From: Lelliottia amnigena
Lineage (GTDB): Bacteria; Pseudomonadota; Gammaproteobacteria; Enterobacterales; Enterobacteriaceae
DNA: 64,000 nt
Direction: 5' to 3'
Assembly: GCA_900635465.1 (NCBI GenBank)
Contig: LR134135.1
Coordinates: 3,348,001 to 3,412,000 of the forward strand
Of this stretch, positions 40,261 to 50,368 are shown one piece after another; position 1 is the stretch's first letter; each line of letters starts with the position of its first letter. The translations under genes were made by a program, and so were the position numbers. The notes under the pieces were generated by a model. The model was given only the letters and a program-made list of their open reading frames with translations, was not told the origin of the DNA and made no database searches.

Positions 40261-42087
40261 TCAGGCTCCTCGTGAAATCACAATCACCACCAGAACGGCC
40301 AGCTCGATCACGGCAAGACGACGGAAAAAACCAGGCGCGGCAGTACTCTGCCAGCCGGGGATCCAGCCCACCGGATTGAACTTCTCTCGCAGTTTCAGCA
40401 CGGCAGAAAAGTTTTCTTTTACCGGCATCGCAAAACCGTGGGCGGTGATCACCATGGATTGTTCGTGTTCATATCCGCAGGCCCACGCCGCGCCGCGCGA
40501 ACGGGCAGGCAGGCGATCGCGTTTGAAGAACAGCATCAGCACGAACGGCAGCAGCGGCGCGGCAATCAGCAGCAGCGCAATCATCGGTTGAGAAACGGTG
40601 GTGTGCGCCGTCGTCAGCGGCAGCGGAACAGCCGTTCCCAGCAGTGGCAGCAGCCATGGCGCCGCGACGCCACCCGCAATACAACACATCGCCAGCAGAA
40701 CTACGCTCATCGTCATCAGGAAAGGGGCGCTAAATGCCTGTTTAGCTTCACGGGTTCGCGGCGCGCCAAGGAATGTCACGCCATACACTTTTGCCATACA
40801 CATCACCGCCAGCGCACCCGTAATGGCTAAACCCACCGCCAGCATCGGTCCAAGAAGGCGTGCAATAAACACGTCGCTCTGACCGAGCGCAAAAAAGGAC
40901 TGGTAGATAACCCATTCGCCAGCAAAGCCGTTGAGCGGCGGCAGTGCGGCCATCGCCATCAGCCCGACCAGCATGGCAAGTGAGATAAACGGCATTTTTT
41001 TACCGATCCCGCCGAGCTTCTCGATATCGCGATGCCCGGTGCGGAACCAGACGCTGCCCGCTCCCAGAAACAGGGTGCTTTTAAACAGGCTGTGGTTGAT
41101 GAGGTGATATAGCCCGCCGATAAAACCAGCCGCAATCAGGGCCGGTTGGTTCAATGCGAGTCCGGTAACACCTGCGCCAAAGCCCAGTAAAATAATGCCG
41201 ATATTTTCGAGCGTGTGGTACGCCAGCAGACGCTGGATATTGTGTTCCATCAGGGCATACAGTCCGCCTACGAAAGCAGTGAGCATTCCGACCAGGAGCA
41301 GCGCCACGCCCCACCACAGCGGCGGTTGTCCACCCACCAGCGTCAACGTCAACATGCCGAACAGACCGACTTTCATCACCACGGTTGAAAACAGGGTCGC
41401 GGCAGGTGCAGAAGCGTTAGCATGTGCCTGCGGAGCCCAGCCGTGTAGCGGAATAATCCCGGCCAGCAAACCAAAGCCCACCATCCCCAGCAGCCAGATG
41501 TCAGCGCCCAGTGGCAGCATCGGTGTGCGTTCATTGATCAACACCAGATCCAGCGTGCCGTAACGTTGCCACGTCAACCAGCACGCCAGCGCCAGCAGCA
41601 GCGTTCCGAGACGTCCCAGCACAAACCACAGCTTGCCCGACGGCATACAGCCGGTGAGAAACACCCCGCAAAGCGCCATGATTTCCGCCATCACCACCAG
41701 CGCCGCCAGATTGCTGGCAACCACGGCACAAATGGCGGTAGCCAACAGCAAATTAACCAACAACCCGTTCGGTTTGGTCTGCGCATGACGATGCCAGTCG
41801 ATGTTAAACAGGCTGATAAACAGGCCGCACAAGCCAAAGGTCAGCAGCCAGATGGCGTTGAGCGGCGTAATGGCAATGCTGTGGTGAATAAAAGGCATCA
41901 CCGCCGCAGCATTCAGTCCGCGCGTCAACACGACAAAGCCCGCAGCCAGCGTCATCACGCTCCCCACTGCGCCGCCTAGCCCGGCGACCCAGCCGCTCAG
42001 CGGCTTGTAAAATGAGCAGAGGAGTGACAGAACGGCCGTCGCCGCCAGGCACGCTACAGCGCTGATAATCAAATCGACAGCGTTCAT
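40261..42087 (-). CDS. hycC: Formate hydrogenlyase membrane subunit HycC
   Basis: 608-residue NuoL/Mrp-type membrane protein, same length as E. coli HycC, with conserved LLAGIIPLHGWAPQAHANASA and LLAYHTLENIGIILLG. It may contribute to proton movement. Its ATG overlaps the hycB stop. Confidence 0.97.
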   Translation of the reverse strand: MNAVDLIISAVACLAATAVLSLLCSFYKPLSGWVAGLGGAVGSVMTLAAGFVVLTRGLNAAAVMPFIHHSIAITPLNAIWLLTFGLCGLFISLFNIDWHRHAQTKPNGLLVNLLLATAICAVVASNLAALVVMAEIMALCGVFLTGCMPSGKLWFVLGRLGTLLLALACWLTWQRYGTLDLVLINERTPMLPLGADIWLLGMVGFGLLAGIIPLHGWAPQAHANASAPAATLFSTVVMKVGLFGMLTLTLVGGQPPLWWGVALLLVGMLTAFVGGLYALMEHNIQRLLAYHTLENIGIILLGFGAGVTGLALNQPALIAAGFIGGLYHLINHSLFKSTLFLGAGSVWFRTGHRDIEKLGGIGKKMPFISLAMLVGLMAMAALPPLNGFAGEWVIYQSFFALGQSDVFIARLLGPMLAVGLAITGALAVMCMAKVYGVTFLGAPRTREAKQAFSAPFLMTMSVVLLAMCCIAGGVAAPWLLPLLGTAVPLPLTTAHTTVSQPMIALLLIAAPLLPFVLMLFFKRDRLPARSRGAAWACGYEHEQSMVITAHGFAMPVKENFSAVLKLREKFNPVGWIPGWQSTAAPGFFRRLAVIELAVLVVIVISRGA

Positions 42088-42692
42088 TTCGCCCCCTCAT
42101 TTTGCGTCTGGAACAGCGACAGATCGCCGAAATCGGTATTCACGGTCAGCTCGCGTTTACGTTTGCTGCTGCGCGCAATATCACGAATATTCACTAAAAT
42201 CAGCGCCTTTGTCGGACAGGTGCGAACACAGGCGGGGCCTTGTTCGTCAAAGCTACAAAAATCGCATTTCACCGCCACGGCACGCACGCCCGGCACCCAA
42301 TCCAGCAGCGTACTGACGCGCGCCGGAGCCGGTGGCGCAGGTGGCGCTTTTGGCGAATTTGCATTTGCGGGAATGTGCAGCGGACGGCTGCCGGAAAATT
42401 CAATGGCACCAAATGGACAGGCGATTCCGCACAATTTGCAGCTCACGCACAGGCTTTCATTTAATTGCACAGCCCCCTCAACGCGGGTGATGGCGTTGAC
42501 GGGACAGACTCCCGCACAGGGGGCATCTTCACAATGATGGCAGAGCTGCGGTGCAGACTCTTTCTCATTTCGCATGACTTTTAAACGTGGCATCGACTGT
42601 AACCCGTGCAGACGGTGTGTTTCTGAACACGCCGCTTCACAGGTGTGACAGCCAATGCAGACCGTCGAGTCAGCTATTACAAAACGGTTCAC
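42084..42692 (-). CDS. hycB: Formate hydrogenlyase ferredoxin subunit HycB
   Basis: 202-residue protein with four [4Fe-4S] motifs (CIGCHTCEAAC, CHHCEDAPCAGVC, CVSCKLCGIAC, CDFCSFDEQGPACVRTC), which links formate dehydrogenase H to the hydrogenase. A proline/alanine linker lies near 117-130. Close paralogue of HydN. Confidence 0.96.
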   Translation of the reverse strand: MNRFVIADSTVCIGCHTCEAACSETHRLHGLQSMPRLKVMRNEKESAPQLCHHCEDAPCAGVCPVNAITRVEGAVQLNESLCVSCKLCGIACPFGAIEFSGSRPLHIPANANSPKAPPAPPAPARVSTLLDWVPGVRAVAVKCDFCSFDEQGPACVRTCPTKALILVNIRDIARSSKRKRELTVNTDFGDLSLFQTQNEGAK

Positions 42693-42730
42693 CGGGGAGT
42701 CCTCAGGACATAGTCATTTTTGACGAAAAA

Positions 42731-42760
42731 GTGCCATATCGACACGTCTCGACACGTAAC
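42731..42760. promoter_or_regulatory. Candidate FhlA site between hycA and hycB
   Basis: The 9-mer TCGACACGT occurs twice in direct repeat (42739-42747 and 42749-42757). In E. coli an FhlA activating site lies in this same hycA-hycB gap. Confidence 0.5.
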
Positions 42761-42761
42761 A

Positions 42762-43217
42762 TCAGACGGTGCGCGGCTCGCTCACCAACGCTTTTAAATC
42801 CACCGGTAAATCGTGCTCAACCGCGGAATAGAGGTTGTTGTAAACAGGTGCGATTTTTTCCAGATAGTGTTCAAGCACCTGCTGGCGATCGCGGTTGCTG
42901 ACGTGACCGTCAACCATCCCGTCAGCCATCAACTGCGCCTGCGCAATCAGCTCTCTTTCGCCCTCTTTCGTCTCGACGAAGTACTGAATGGTGTGGCTGT
43001 TAAAGTTATCCGCCAGGGTGACGTAAATCATGAAGTGGCCGAACAGCACAAAGCACAAATCCTCTTGTGCCGCACAGCTCATGGCGTGATGCAGACGCGC
43101 TTTTGACAGGGTGATCCCCTGGACCAGCGAATTACAGTAATGCTGCCATTGTTCCTGCAGTGATTGATGGCGCTGCGCGATGTAATCCGCCTTTTCGCTA
43201 ATTTCCCAAATAGTCAT
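42762..43217 (-). CDS. hycA: Formate hydrogenlyase regulator HycA
   Basis: 151-residue cytoplasmic negative regulator that counteracts FhlA (E. coli 153). No known DNA-binding motif. The ATG at 43217 gives MTIWEISEKADYIAQRH, the family start. First gene of hycABCDEFGHI; preceded by a good sigma54 promoter. Confidence 0.95.
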   Translation of the reverse strand: MTIWEISEKADYIAQRHQSLQEQWQHYCNSLVQGITLSKARLHHAMSCAAQEDLCFVLFGHFMIYVTLADNFNSHTIQYFVETKEGERELIAQAQLMADGMVDGHVSNRDRQQVLEHYLEKIAPVYNNLYSAVEHDLPVDLKALVSEPRTV

Positions 43218-43250
43218 CTCAGGTATCCGGTTAATGGAGATACGGCTGTT

Positions 43251-43268
43251 AAGCAGATTTTGTGCCAA
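43251..43268 (-). promoter_or_regulatory. sigma54 promoter of the hyc operon
   Basis: On the minus strand TTGGCACAAAATCTGCTT has GG and GC exactly 10 bases apart and fits TGGCAC-N5-TTGCW with one mismatch. Confidence 0.88.
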
Positions 43269-43310
43269 TTTTTATCATGTTGAAATTTATAGAATTTAAT
43301 CCGAATCAAT

Positions 43311-43362
43311 CTGTCAACGACAGCCTGTCGACGTGTCATTTCGTCAGCAGTGTCATCGTCAC
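43311..43362. promoter_or_regulatory. FhlA binding region between hycA and hypA
   Basis: Contains CTGTCAACGACAG, CTGTCGAC, TGTCATTTCGTCAG and TGTCATCGTCAC within 52 bases, between two divergent sigma54 promoters. FhlA is known to bind in this interval in E. coli. Confidence 0.7.
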
Positions 43363-43380
43363 ACCCTAATCAAAATTAAG

Positions 43381-43397
43381 CTGGCATCTTTATTGCA
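43381..43397 (+). promoter_or_regulatory. sigma54 promoter of the hyp operon
   Basis: CTGGCATCTTTATTGCA: perfect -24/-12 spacing and a perfect TTGCA, 30 bases before hypA. Confidence 0.9.
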
Positions 43398-43426
43398 TTA
43401 ATGGGGCAAATCATTGAGGAGGCGTC

Positions 43427-43777
43427 ATGCACGAAATCACCCTCTGCCAGCGAGCGCTGGAGTTAATCGAACAGCAGGCAAAAGCGCATCACGCGAAACG
43501 CGTGACGGGCGTGTGGCTGAAAGTGGGGGCGTTTTCCTGCGTCGAAACCAGCGCCCTCACCTTTTGCTTTGAGCTGGTGTGCCGCGACACGCTGGCAGAA
43601 GGCTGCCAGCTGCATATAGAAGAACAGCAGGCCGAATGCTGGTGCGAACACTGCCAGCAGTACGTCACGCTGTTGTCCTCTAAAGTGCGCCTCTGCCCGC
43701 AGTGCCAGAACGTTGGGCTGCGCATCGTGGCCGACGACGGTTTGCAGATCCAGCGCCTCGAAATAGACCAGGAGTAA
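43427..43777 (+). CDS. hypA: Hydrogenase nickel incorporation protein HypA
   Basis: 116-residue nickel chaperone for hydrogenase-3. N-terminal M-H-E nickel site and a zinc knot with CEHC and CPQC (about residues 73-93). First gene of hypABCDE; SD GGAGG. Confidence 0.97.
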   Translation: MHEITLCQRALELIEQQAKAHHAKRVTGVWLKVGAFSCVETSALTFCFELVCRDTLAEGCQLHIEEQQAECWCEHCQQYVTLLSSKVRLCPQCQNVGLRIVADDGLQIQRLEIDQE

Positions 43778-43780
43778 ATC

Positions 43781-44644
43781 ATGTGTAGTACCTGCGGTTG
43801 CGCCGAAGGCAACCTGTATATCGAAGGCGATGAGCATCGCCCCCATTCCGCGTTTCGCTCCGCACCTTTCTCCCCTGCACCGCGTGCCACAGCGGCGTTA
43901 ACCGGCATTCGGTTCGCACCGAAGCCGTCGGATGCAGGCGATCTGCATTACGGCCACGGCGAAGCGGGAACGCATGCGCCAGGCATGAGCCAGCGCAAAA
44001 TGTTGGAAGTCGAAATCAACGTGCTGGACAAGAATAATCAGCTGGCTGCGCGCAATCGCGCGCGCTTTGCCGCGCGTCAACAGCTGGTCCTGAACCTGGT
44101 TTCCAGCCCCGGTTCGGGCAAAACCACTCTGCTAACCGAAACGCTCAAACGCCTGAACGGCAGCGTCTCGTGCGCCGTTATCGAAGGCGATCAGCAAACC
44201 GTGAATGACGCCGCGCGTATCCGCGAAACCGGCACCCCGGCCATTCAGGTGAATACCGGTAAAGGCTGCCATCTGGATGCACAAATGATCGCCGACGCCG
44301 CGCCGCGTCTGCCGCTGGCGGACAAGGGCATTCTGTTTATCGAAAACGTTGGCAATCTGGTCTGTCCGGCGAGCTTTGATCTGGGCGAACGCCACAAAGT
44401 CGCGGTGCTGTCCGTGACCGAAGGGGAAGACAAGCCGCTGAAATATCCGCATATGTTTGCCGCTGCCTCGCTCATGTTGCTCAATAAAATCGACCTGCTG
44501 CCGTATCTGAATTTTGATGTCGATAAATGCCTGGCCTACGCGCGCGAGGTGAACCCGGATATTCAGATCCTGCTGGTTTCCGCCACGCGCGGCGACGGCA
44601 TGGAAAGCTGGCTTGCATGGCTGGAGAACGAACGATGTGCATAG
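43781..44644 (+). CDS. hypB: Hydrogenase nickel GTPase HypB
   Basis: 287-residue GTPase (E. coli 290) that inserts nickel into HycE with HypA. The high-affinity nickel motif CSTCGC is at residues 2-7; a short His-rich region ([10 protein letters not shown]) precedes the G domain with P-loop SSPGSGKTT and NKID. The stop overlaps hypC by 10 bases. Confidence 0.97.
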   Translation: MCSTCGCAEGNLYIEGDEHRPHSAFRSAPFSPAPRATAALTGIRFAPKPSDAGDLHYGHGEAGTHAPGMSQRKMLEVEINVLDKNNQLAARNRARFAARQQLVLNLVSSPGSGKTTLLTETLKRLNGSVSCAVIEGDQQTVNDAARIRETGTPAIQVNTGKGCHLDAQMIADAAPRLPLADKGILFIENVGNLVCPASFDLGERHKVAVLSVTEGEDKPLKYPHMFAAASLMLLNKIDLLPYLNFDVDKCLAYAREVNPDIQILLVSATRGDGMESWLAWLENERCA

Positions 44645-44907
44645 GCGTTCCGGGACAAATTCATTCCATCGATGGCAATCAGGCGAAAGTAGAAGTCTGC
44701 GGCGTGCTCCGCGACGTTGATCTCACGCTGGTCGGGTGCGTGGATGAAACTGGCGCATCGCGTCTTGGCCAGTGGGTGCTGGTCCACGTGGGTTTTGCGA
44801 TGAGCGTGATTGACGAGGACGAAGCCCGCGACACCCTGGCGGCGCTGCAAAATATGTTCGACGTCGAGCCCGACGTCGGCGCGCTGCTATATGGCGAGGA
44901 GCGATAG
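44635..44907 (+). CDS. hypC: Hydrogenase maturation chaperone HypC
   Basis: 90-residue chaperone with the essential N-terminal MCIGVPG; C2 helps hold the Fe(CN)2CO unit together with HypD and delivers it to HycE. Starts inside hypB, so coupled. Followed after 3 bases by hypD. Confidence 0.97.
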   Translation: MCIGVPGQIHSIDGNQAKVEVCGVLRDVDLTLVGCVDETGASRLGQWVLVHVGFAMSVIDEDEARDTLAALQNMFDVEPDVGALLYGEER

Positions 44908-44910
44908 CCG

Positions 44911-46032
44911 ATGCGCTACGTTGATGAATATCGTGCGCCAGAACAGGTGATGCGGCTTATCGCTCACCTTAAGATTCGGGCAACATTACTCGAGTACACC
45001 GCGCAGCGTCCGCTGCGGATTATGGAAGTGTGCGGCGGACACACGCATGCCATCTTCAAGTTTGGCCTTGACCAGTTGCTGCCGGAGAACATCGAGTTTA
45101 TCCACGGTCCGGGCTGTCCAGTGTGCGTGCTGCCGATGGGCCGTATCGATAACTGCATCGAAATCGCCAGTCAGCCGGGCGTGATTTTCTGCACTTTTGG
45201 CGATGCAATGCGCGTGCCGGGCAAAAACGGTTCACTGTTACAGGCCAGAGCGCGCGGTGCGGATGTGCGAATTGTCTATTCTCCTGTGGATGCGCTGAAG
45301 CTAGCGGCGGAAAATCCAACGCGCAAAGTGGTGTTTTTCGGCCTGGGATTTGAAACCACCATGCCCGCCACGGCGATTACTTTGCAACAGGCAAAAGCGC
45401 AAGGTCTCGATAACTTCTTCTTTTTTTGCCAGCACATCACGCTGATCCCTACGTTGCGCAGCCTGCTGGAAGAACCGGATAACGGAATTGATGCTTTTTT
45501 AGCACCCGGCCATGTCAGTATGGTGATTGGCACAGAGGCGTACGGTTTTATTGCAGCGGACTATCATCGGCCATTAGTGGTCGCTGGTTTCGAACCACTT
45601 GATCTACTGCAAGGCGTCAACATGCTGGTTGAGCAGAAAATAGCAGCCCTGAGCGTGGTCGTAAATCAGTATCGCCGCGTCGTGCCCGATGCGGGAAATC
45701 CGCTGGCGCAAAAAGCCATCGCCGAGGTTTTTGCCGTTGAAGGTGACAGCGAATGGCGCGGTTTGGGATTGATTGCGGCGTCTGGCGTGCAGTTAACCCC
45801 CGCGTATCGCGCATTCGACGCCGAAGCGCATTTTCGCCCGCAGCCACAGCAGGTTTGTGACGATCCACGGGCCCGCTGCGGCGCCGTGCTGACCGGTAAA
45901 TGCAAACCGCATCAGTGCCCGCTATTTGGCAACACCTGCAATCCGCAAACCGCATTTGGCGCGCTCATGGTCTCTTCCGAAGGCGCCTGCGCCGCATGGT
46001 ATCAGTATCGCAATCAGGAGTGTGAAGCATGA
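44911..46032 (+). CDS. hypD: Hydrogenase maturation protein HypD
   Basis: 373 residues, same as E. coli. Scaffold for Fe(CN)2CO assembly. Conserved cysteines in CGGHTHA and GPGCPVCV, and the C-terminal [4Fe-4S] region with CGAVLTGKCKPHQCPLFG. Overlaps hypE by ATGA. Confidence 0.97.
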   Translation: MRYVDEYRAPEQVMRLIAHLKIRATLLEYTAQRPLRIMEVCGGHTHAIFKFGLDQLLPENIEFIHGPGCPVCVLPMGRIDNCIEIASQPGVIFCTFGDAMRVPGKNGSLLQARARGADVRIVYSPVDALKLAAENPTRKVVFFGLGFETTMPATAITLQQAKAQGLDNFFFFCQHITLIPTLRSLLEEPDNGIDAFLAPGHVSMVIGTEAYGFIAADYHRPLVVAGFEPLDLLQGVNMLVEQKIAALSVVVNQYRRVVPDAGNPLAQKAIAEVFAVEGDSEWRGLGLIAASGVQLTPAYRAFDAEAHFRPQPQQVCDDPRARCGAVLTGKCKPHQCPLFGNTCNPQTAFGALMVSSEGACAAWYQYRNQECEA

Positions 46033-47039
46033 ACACGGTTGAAATGGCGCACGGCAGCGGCGGCCAGGCGATGCAAAAACTCATCAGCCAACTGTTTCTG
46101 GAAGCCTTTGCCAACCCATGGCTGGCGGAGCAGGAAGATCAGGCGCGCATTGCCCTGTCGACACTGACCGCGCAGGGCGACAGGCTGGCGTTCTCCACCG
46201 ACAGTTACGTGATTGATCCGCTGTTCTTTCCGGGTGGTGATATCGGCAAGCTGGCGGTGTGCGGCACCGCCAATGACGTGGCCGTCAGCGGCGCTACCCC
46301 TCGCTATCTTTCGTGCGGTTTTATTCTTGAAGAGGGGCTGGCGATGGACACGCTAAACGCCGTCGTCCAGAGCATGGCGCGCACCGCACGCGAAGCGGGT
46401 ATCGCTATTGTCACCGGTGATACTAAAGTCGTGCAGCGCGGCGCGGCGGATAAACTGTTTATTAATACTGCAGGGCTGGGCGCAATCCCCACGGACGTTC
46501 ACTGGGGCGCACAACGGCTGGCGGTCGGTGATGTGTTAATCGTGAGCGGTACGCTGGGCTGTCATGGCGCGACGATTTTAAACCTGCGTGAAGGTCTGGG
46601 CCTGGGCGGGGAATTACGCAGCGACTGCGCCGTGCTGACGCCGCTTATCCAGACGCTCCGTCACCTCCCAGGGGTCAAAGCCCTGCGCGATGCGACGCGC
46701 GGGGGAGTCAATGCGGTTGCCCATGAATTTGCCGCCAGCAGCGGCTGCGGCATTGAGCTGACAGAGCAACATCTGCCGGTCAAACCCGCCGTACGCGGCC
46801 TGTGCGAACTTCTTGGCCTTGATCCGCTAAACTTTGCCAACGAAGGCAAATTGTTAATCGGCGTCGAGCGTTCTGCGGCAGAAGCCGTGCTGGCGCAGCT
46901 GCGCGATCATCCACTTGGTCAGGATGCCGCCGTGATCGGTGAAGTGGTTGAGCGCAAAGGGGTGCGCCTGACCGGACTTTACGGCATTAAACGCACGCTG
47001 GATTTACCGCACGCGGAACCGTTACCCCGAATTTGCTAG
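46029..47039 (+). CDS. hypE: Hydrogenase maturation protein HypE
   Basis: 336-residue PurM-like dehydratase that converts the HypF-made thiocarboxamide to thiocyanate on its C-terminal cysteine; the tail PRIC is intact. N-terminal HGSGGQAMQKLI binds ATP. Last gene of hypABCDE; fhlA follows after 57 bases. Confidence 0.97.
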   Translation: MNTVEMAHGSGGQAMQKLISQLFLEAFANPWLAEQEDQARIALSTLTAQGDRLAFSTDSYVIDPLFFPGGDIGKLAVCGTANDVAVSGATPRYLSCGFILEEGLAMDTLNAVVQSMARTAREAGIAIVTGDTKVVQRGAADKLFINTAGLGAIPTDVHWGAQRLAVGDVLIVSGTLGCHGATILNLREGLGLGGELRSDCAVLTPLIQTLRHLPGVKALRDATRGGVNAVAHEFAASSGCGIELTEQHLPVKPAVRGLCELLGLDPLNFANEGKLLIGVERSAAEAVLAQLRDHPLGQDAAVIGEVVERKGVRLTGLYGIKRTLDLPHAEPLPRIC

Positions 47040-47096
47040 AACTGCGCTAAACGTGGTCAGCACTCTTATTTTTTTGCCCGTTTCTTTGGAAGCAAT

Positions 47097-49169
47097 ATGT
47101 CGTATACACCGATGAGCGATCTTGGACAGCAAGGGCTGTTCGATATTACGCGCACACTGTTACAGCAGCCCGATCTGGGTTCGCTCAGCGAAGCCCTGAC
47201 GCGTCTGGTGCAGCAGTCTGCGCTGGCAGACAGTGCCGCTATCGTGCTGTGGCACAGCGCAAGCCGTCGTGCCAGCTACTTTGCGACGCGCGATAAGGGG
47301 AAGTCTGTCGAATATGAAGACGAAACCGTGCTGGCGAACGGTCCGGTTCGCCGTATTTTGTCGCGCCCGGACGCCCTGCACTGCAACTTCGATGAATTCC
47401 AGCAGGCCTGGCCGCTGCTTGCGCAGAGCAATTTGTATTCACCTTTTGGCCATTACTGCCTGCTGCCGCTCACCGCTGAGGGACGCATTTTTGGTGGCTG
47501 CGAATTTATCCGCAATACGGATCAGCCGTGGAGCGAGGCGGAATATGAGCGTCTGCATACGTTCACGCAGATTGTCAGCGTGGTGGCCGAGCAGATCCAC
47601 AGCCGCGTCACCGATAACGTCGATTACGATCTGTTGAGCCGCGAACGCGATAACTTCCGTATTCTCGTCGCCATCACCAATGCGGTACTGTCCAGGCTGG
47701 ACATGGACGAACTGGTGAGTGAAGTCGCCAAAGAGATCCACCACTATTTTAAAATCGACGCGATAAGCATCGTGTTGCGCGGCCATCGCAAGGGCAAGCT
47801 GACGATCCACTCCACTCATTATCTTGATGAAACTAATCCCGCGCACGAGCAAAGCGAAGTGGATGAATCGGGAACGCTCTCCGAACGGGTATTTAAAAGC
47901 AAAGAGATGCTGCTGCTGAATCTGAGCGAACGCGATGAGCTGGCACCTTACGAACGGATGCTATTCCAGTGCTGGGGCAATCAGATCCAGACGCTGTGCC
48001 TGCTGCCGCTGATGTCCGGCAATACCATGCTCGGCGTGCTAAAACTGGCGCAATGCGAAGAACAAGCCTTTACCACCACCAATCTTAAGCTGCTGCGCCA
48101 AATCGCAGAGCGCATTGCTATTGCGCTCGACAACGCGCTGGCGTACCAGGAAATTCATCGTCTGAAAGAGCGGCTGGTGGACGAAAACCTCGCGCTGACC
48201 GAGCAGTTGAACAATGTCGACAGCGAATTCGGTGAAATCATTGGCCGCAGTGATGCCATGTACAGCGTCCTGAAGCAAGTTGAGATGGTGGCGCAAAGCG
48301 ACAGCACGGTATTAATCCTTGGCGAGACGGGCACCGGCAAAGAGCTGATCGCCCGAGCTATTCATAATCTCAGCAATCGAAACAGCCGACGGATGGTGAA
48401 GATGAACTGCGCGGCAATGCCCGCAGGATTGCTTGAAAGCGATCTTTTTGGTCACGAGCGCGGCGCGTTTACCGGCGCCAGCACCCAGCGTATTGGCCGC
48501 TTTGAACTGGCGGATAAAAGCTCGCTGTTCCTGGATGAAGTGGGTGATATGCCGCTGGAATTGCAGCCAAAACTGCTGCGAGTGTTACAAGAACAAGAGT
48601 TTGAACGTCTGGGAAGTAACAAACTCATTCAGACCAATGTCCGGTTGATTGCCGCGACCAATCGCGATCTGAAAAAAATGGTCGCCGACCGCGAATTTCG
48701 TAACGACCTTTATTACCGTCTTAACGTGTTCCCAATTTGCTTACCGCCGCTACGCGAGCGCCCGGATGATATTCCGCTGCTGGTAAAAGCCTTCACCGCC
48801 AAAATTGCTCGCCGGATGGGACGGAATATCGACAGCATTCCAGCGGAAACGCTGCGCATGCTTTCCACAATGGAGTGGCCGGGCAACGTTCGTGAACTGG
48901 AAAATGTGATTGAACGTGCCGTGCTGTTAACGCGCGGCAACGTGCTTCAGCTGTCGCTTCCGGAAGTCATGATCTCAGAGCCGCCGTTGCCCGCAAGGGA
49001 AATTGCGCAGGACGGTGAGGACGAGTACCAGCTGATTGTTCGTATTTTGAGAGAGACCAACGGTGTCGTCGCCGGGCCAAAAGGCGCAGCGCACCGTCTC
49101 GGCTTAAAGCGCACAACATTGCTTTCGCGAATGAAACGTTTGGGCATCGATAAAGATTTATTGGTTTAA
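47097..49169 (+). CDS. fhlA: Formate-responsive sigma54 activator FhlA
   Basis: 690 residues (E. coli 692). Two N-terminal GAF domains sense formate; the AAA+ domain has [15 protein letters not shown] and GAFTGA; a Fis-type helix-turn-helix ends the chain ([17 protein letters not shown]). Activates hyc, hyp, hydN-hypF and fdhF. Adjacent to hypE, with which it may be co-transcribed. SD GGAA. Confidence 0.97.
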   Translation: MSYTPMSDLGQQGLFDITRTLLQQPDLGSLSEALTRLVQQSALADSAAIVLWHSASRRASYFATRDKGKSVEYEDETVLANGPVRRILSRPDALHCNFDEFQQAWPLLAQSNLYSPFGHYCLLPLTAEGRIFGGCEFIRNTDQPWSEAEYERLHTFTQIVSVVAEQIHSRVTDNVDYDLLSRERDNFRILVAITNAVLSRLDMDELVSEVAKEIHHYFKIDAISIVLRGHRKGKLTIHSTHYLDETNPAHEQSEVDESGTLSERVFKSKEMLLLNLSERDELAPYERMLFQCWGNQIQTLCLLPLMSGNTMLGVLKLAQCEEQAFTTTNLKLLRQIAERIAIALDNALAYQEIHRLKERLVDENLALTEQLNNVDSEFGEIIGRSDAMYSVLKQVEMVAQSDSTVLILGETGTGKELIARAIHNLSNRNSRRMVKMNCAAMPAGLLESDLFGHERGAFTGASTQRIGRFELADKSSLFLDEVGDMPLELQPKLLRVLQEQEFERLGSNKLIQTNVRLIAATNRDLKKMVADREFRNDLYYRLNVFPICLPPLRERPDDIPLLVKAFTAKIARRMGRNIDSIPAETLRMLSTMEWPGNVRELENVIERAVLLTRGNVLQLSLPEVMISEPPLPAREIAQDGEDEYQLIVRILRETNGVVAGPKGAAHRLGLKRTTLLSRMKRLGIDKDLLV

Positions 49170-49181
49170 CCCCACTCTCAA

Positions 49182-49200
49182 TGCCGTGTTACGCACGGCA
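49182..49200 (+). terminator. fhlA terminator
   Basis: TGCCGTG-ttacg-CACGGCA followed by CTTATTTCTC, 12 bases after fhlA. Confidence 0.65.
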
Positions 49201-49230
49201 CTTATTTCTCCAGCCATCATAATTCTCAAT

Positions 49231-49315
49231 TAATAACAACACGTTATTATCAGTTATTGACACAATATATTTTAAATTGTATAAATCCCACCCATTAAAA
49301 TGAGTTTCATTATCA
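49231..49315 (+). promoter_or_regulatory. Promoter and Fur-like site of the iron-type transporter operon
   Basis: TTGACA (49257-49262) and TATAAA (49280-49285) are 17 bases apart. A Fur-like sequence (TGATAATGAAACTCA on the minus strand, 49301-49315) lies just downstream of the start point. Upstream is a dyad TAATAAC-aacac-GTTATTA (49231-49249) that could bind another regulator. Confidence 0.7.
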
Positions 49316-49369
49316 TTAAAACCCCCTGACCTGCTAATAAATAATATATTGATGAAGGATAGCGTTTTT

Positions 49370-50368
49370 ATGAAAAAGGTCCTCAGCGCCTTAGGCCTGG
49401 TATTCGCTTCGGTTAGCTCCGTATATGCAACCACTTATCCTCTGACTATCGAGAATTGCGGGTACACGCAAACCTTCACCAAAGCCCCTGAGCGCGTTGT
49501 GGCGCTGGGTCAGAACACCGTCGAAATTTTGCTGCTGTTGGGACTGCAGGATAAGATCGCTGCCAGCGCTTTTTGGCCAACCAAAGTGCTGCCGGAACTG
49601 GCGGAGAAAAATGCCAAAATCAAACTGCTGACGGTCGAAATCCCGACACTCGAGTCCGTTCTCGCCCAGAATCCTGATTTTGTTCCGGCACAATTGCCGT
49701 TATTGCTGGGCCCTGAAAGCAAAGTGGCAAAACGAGAAGATCTCGCGACTGTCGGCGTTAACAGCTATGTTTCACCCGGCATGTGCGCCACCAAAAAGGG
49801 CGTGGGCGACATGTACGGTAGCCGTCAAAAACTCTGGGATATGACGTTCCTGTACCAGGAAATTGAAGATTTCGCTAAAATTTTTAACGTGGAAGCGCGC
49901 GGTCAGGCGGTGATTGCCGATTTCAAAAAACGCGAAGCAGATTTGCGTGCCGAATTTGGTAAAAACAAAAAAGACCTTTCGTTTGTCTTCTGGTTCTCCA
50001 GCGCCTCACCTTCCGCAGACGCCTACGTGGGCGGTAAAAACAGCGCATCCGGCTTTATCGCGAATGTTCTGGGCGGTCATAACGCCATTACCTCTGAAAC
50101 CGAATGGCCAACGGTGGGCTGGGAAAGCATCATCGCCGCAAACCCTGACGTGATCGTCGTCTCAAGCCTCGATCGTAACCGTTGGGTTCTGGATAACGCG
50201 GAAGAAAAAATCAAATTCCTGAAAAGCGATCCCGCGGTCAGTCAGCTTGATGCCGTCAAAAAAGGTCATATCGTGGTGATGGACGGCCAGGCCATGAACC
50301 CCACTATCCGTACCCTTTACGGCGCAGAACAGGTTGGCGAACAGCTTAGAAAGATGGGGCTGAACTAA
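49370..50368 (+). CDS. Siderophore-type ABC transporter, periplasmic binding protein
   Basis: 332-residue helical-backbone binding protein of the FepB/BtuF class with a signal peptide cleaved near VYA (about residue 22); no lipobox. The mature start TYPLTIENCG and RVVALGQNTVEILLLLGL are typical of the class. Substrate unknown; iron-siderophore is favoured by the Fur-like site, but cobalamin or another chelate is possible. The ATG at 49370 has AAGGA nine bases upstream; an in-frame ATG at 49349 has none. Overlaps the permease gene by one base (TAATG). Not at this locus in E. coli. Confidence 0.85.
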   Translation: MKKVLSALGLVFASVSSVYATTYPLTIENCGYTQTFTKAPERVVALGQNTVEILLLLGLQDKIAASAFWPTKVLPELAEKNAKIKLLTVEIPTLESVLAQNPDFVPAQLPLLLGPESKVAKREDLATVGVNSYVSPGMCATKKGVGDMYGSRQKLWDMTFLYQEIEDFAKIFNVEARGQAVIADFKKREADLRAEFGKNKKDLSFVFWFSSASPSADAYVGGKNSASGFIANVLGGHNAITSETEWPTVGWESIIAANPDVIVVSSLDRNRWVLDNAEEKIKFLKSDPAVSQLDAVKKGHIVVMDGQAMNPTIRTLYGAEQVGEQLRKMGLN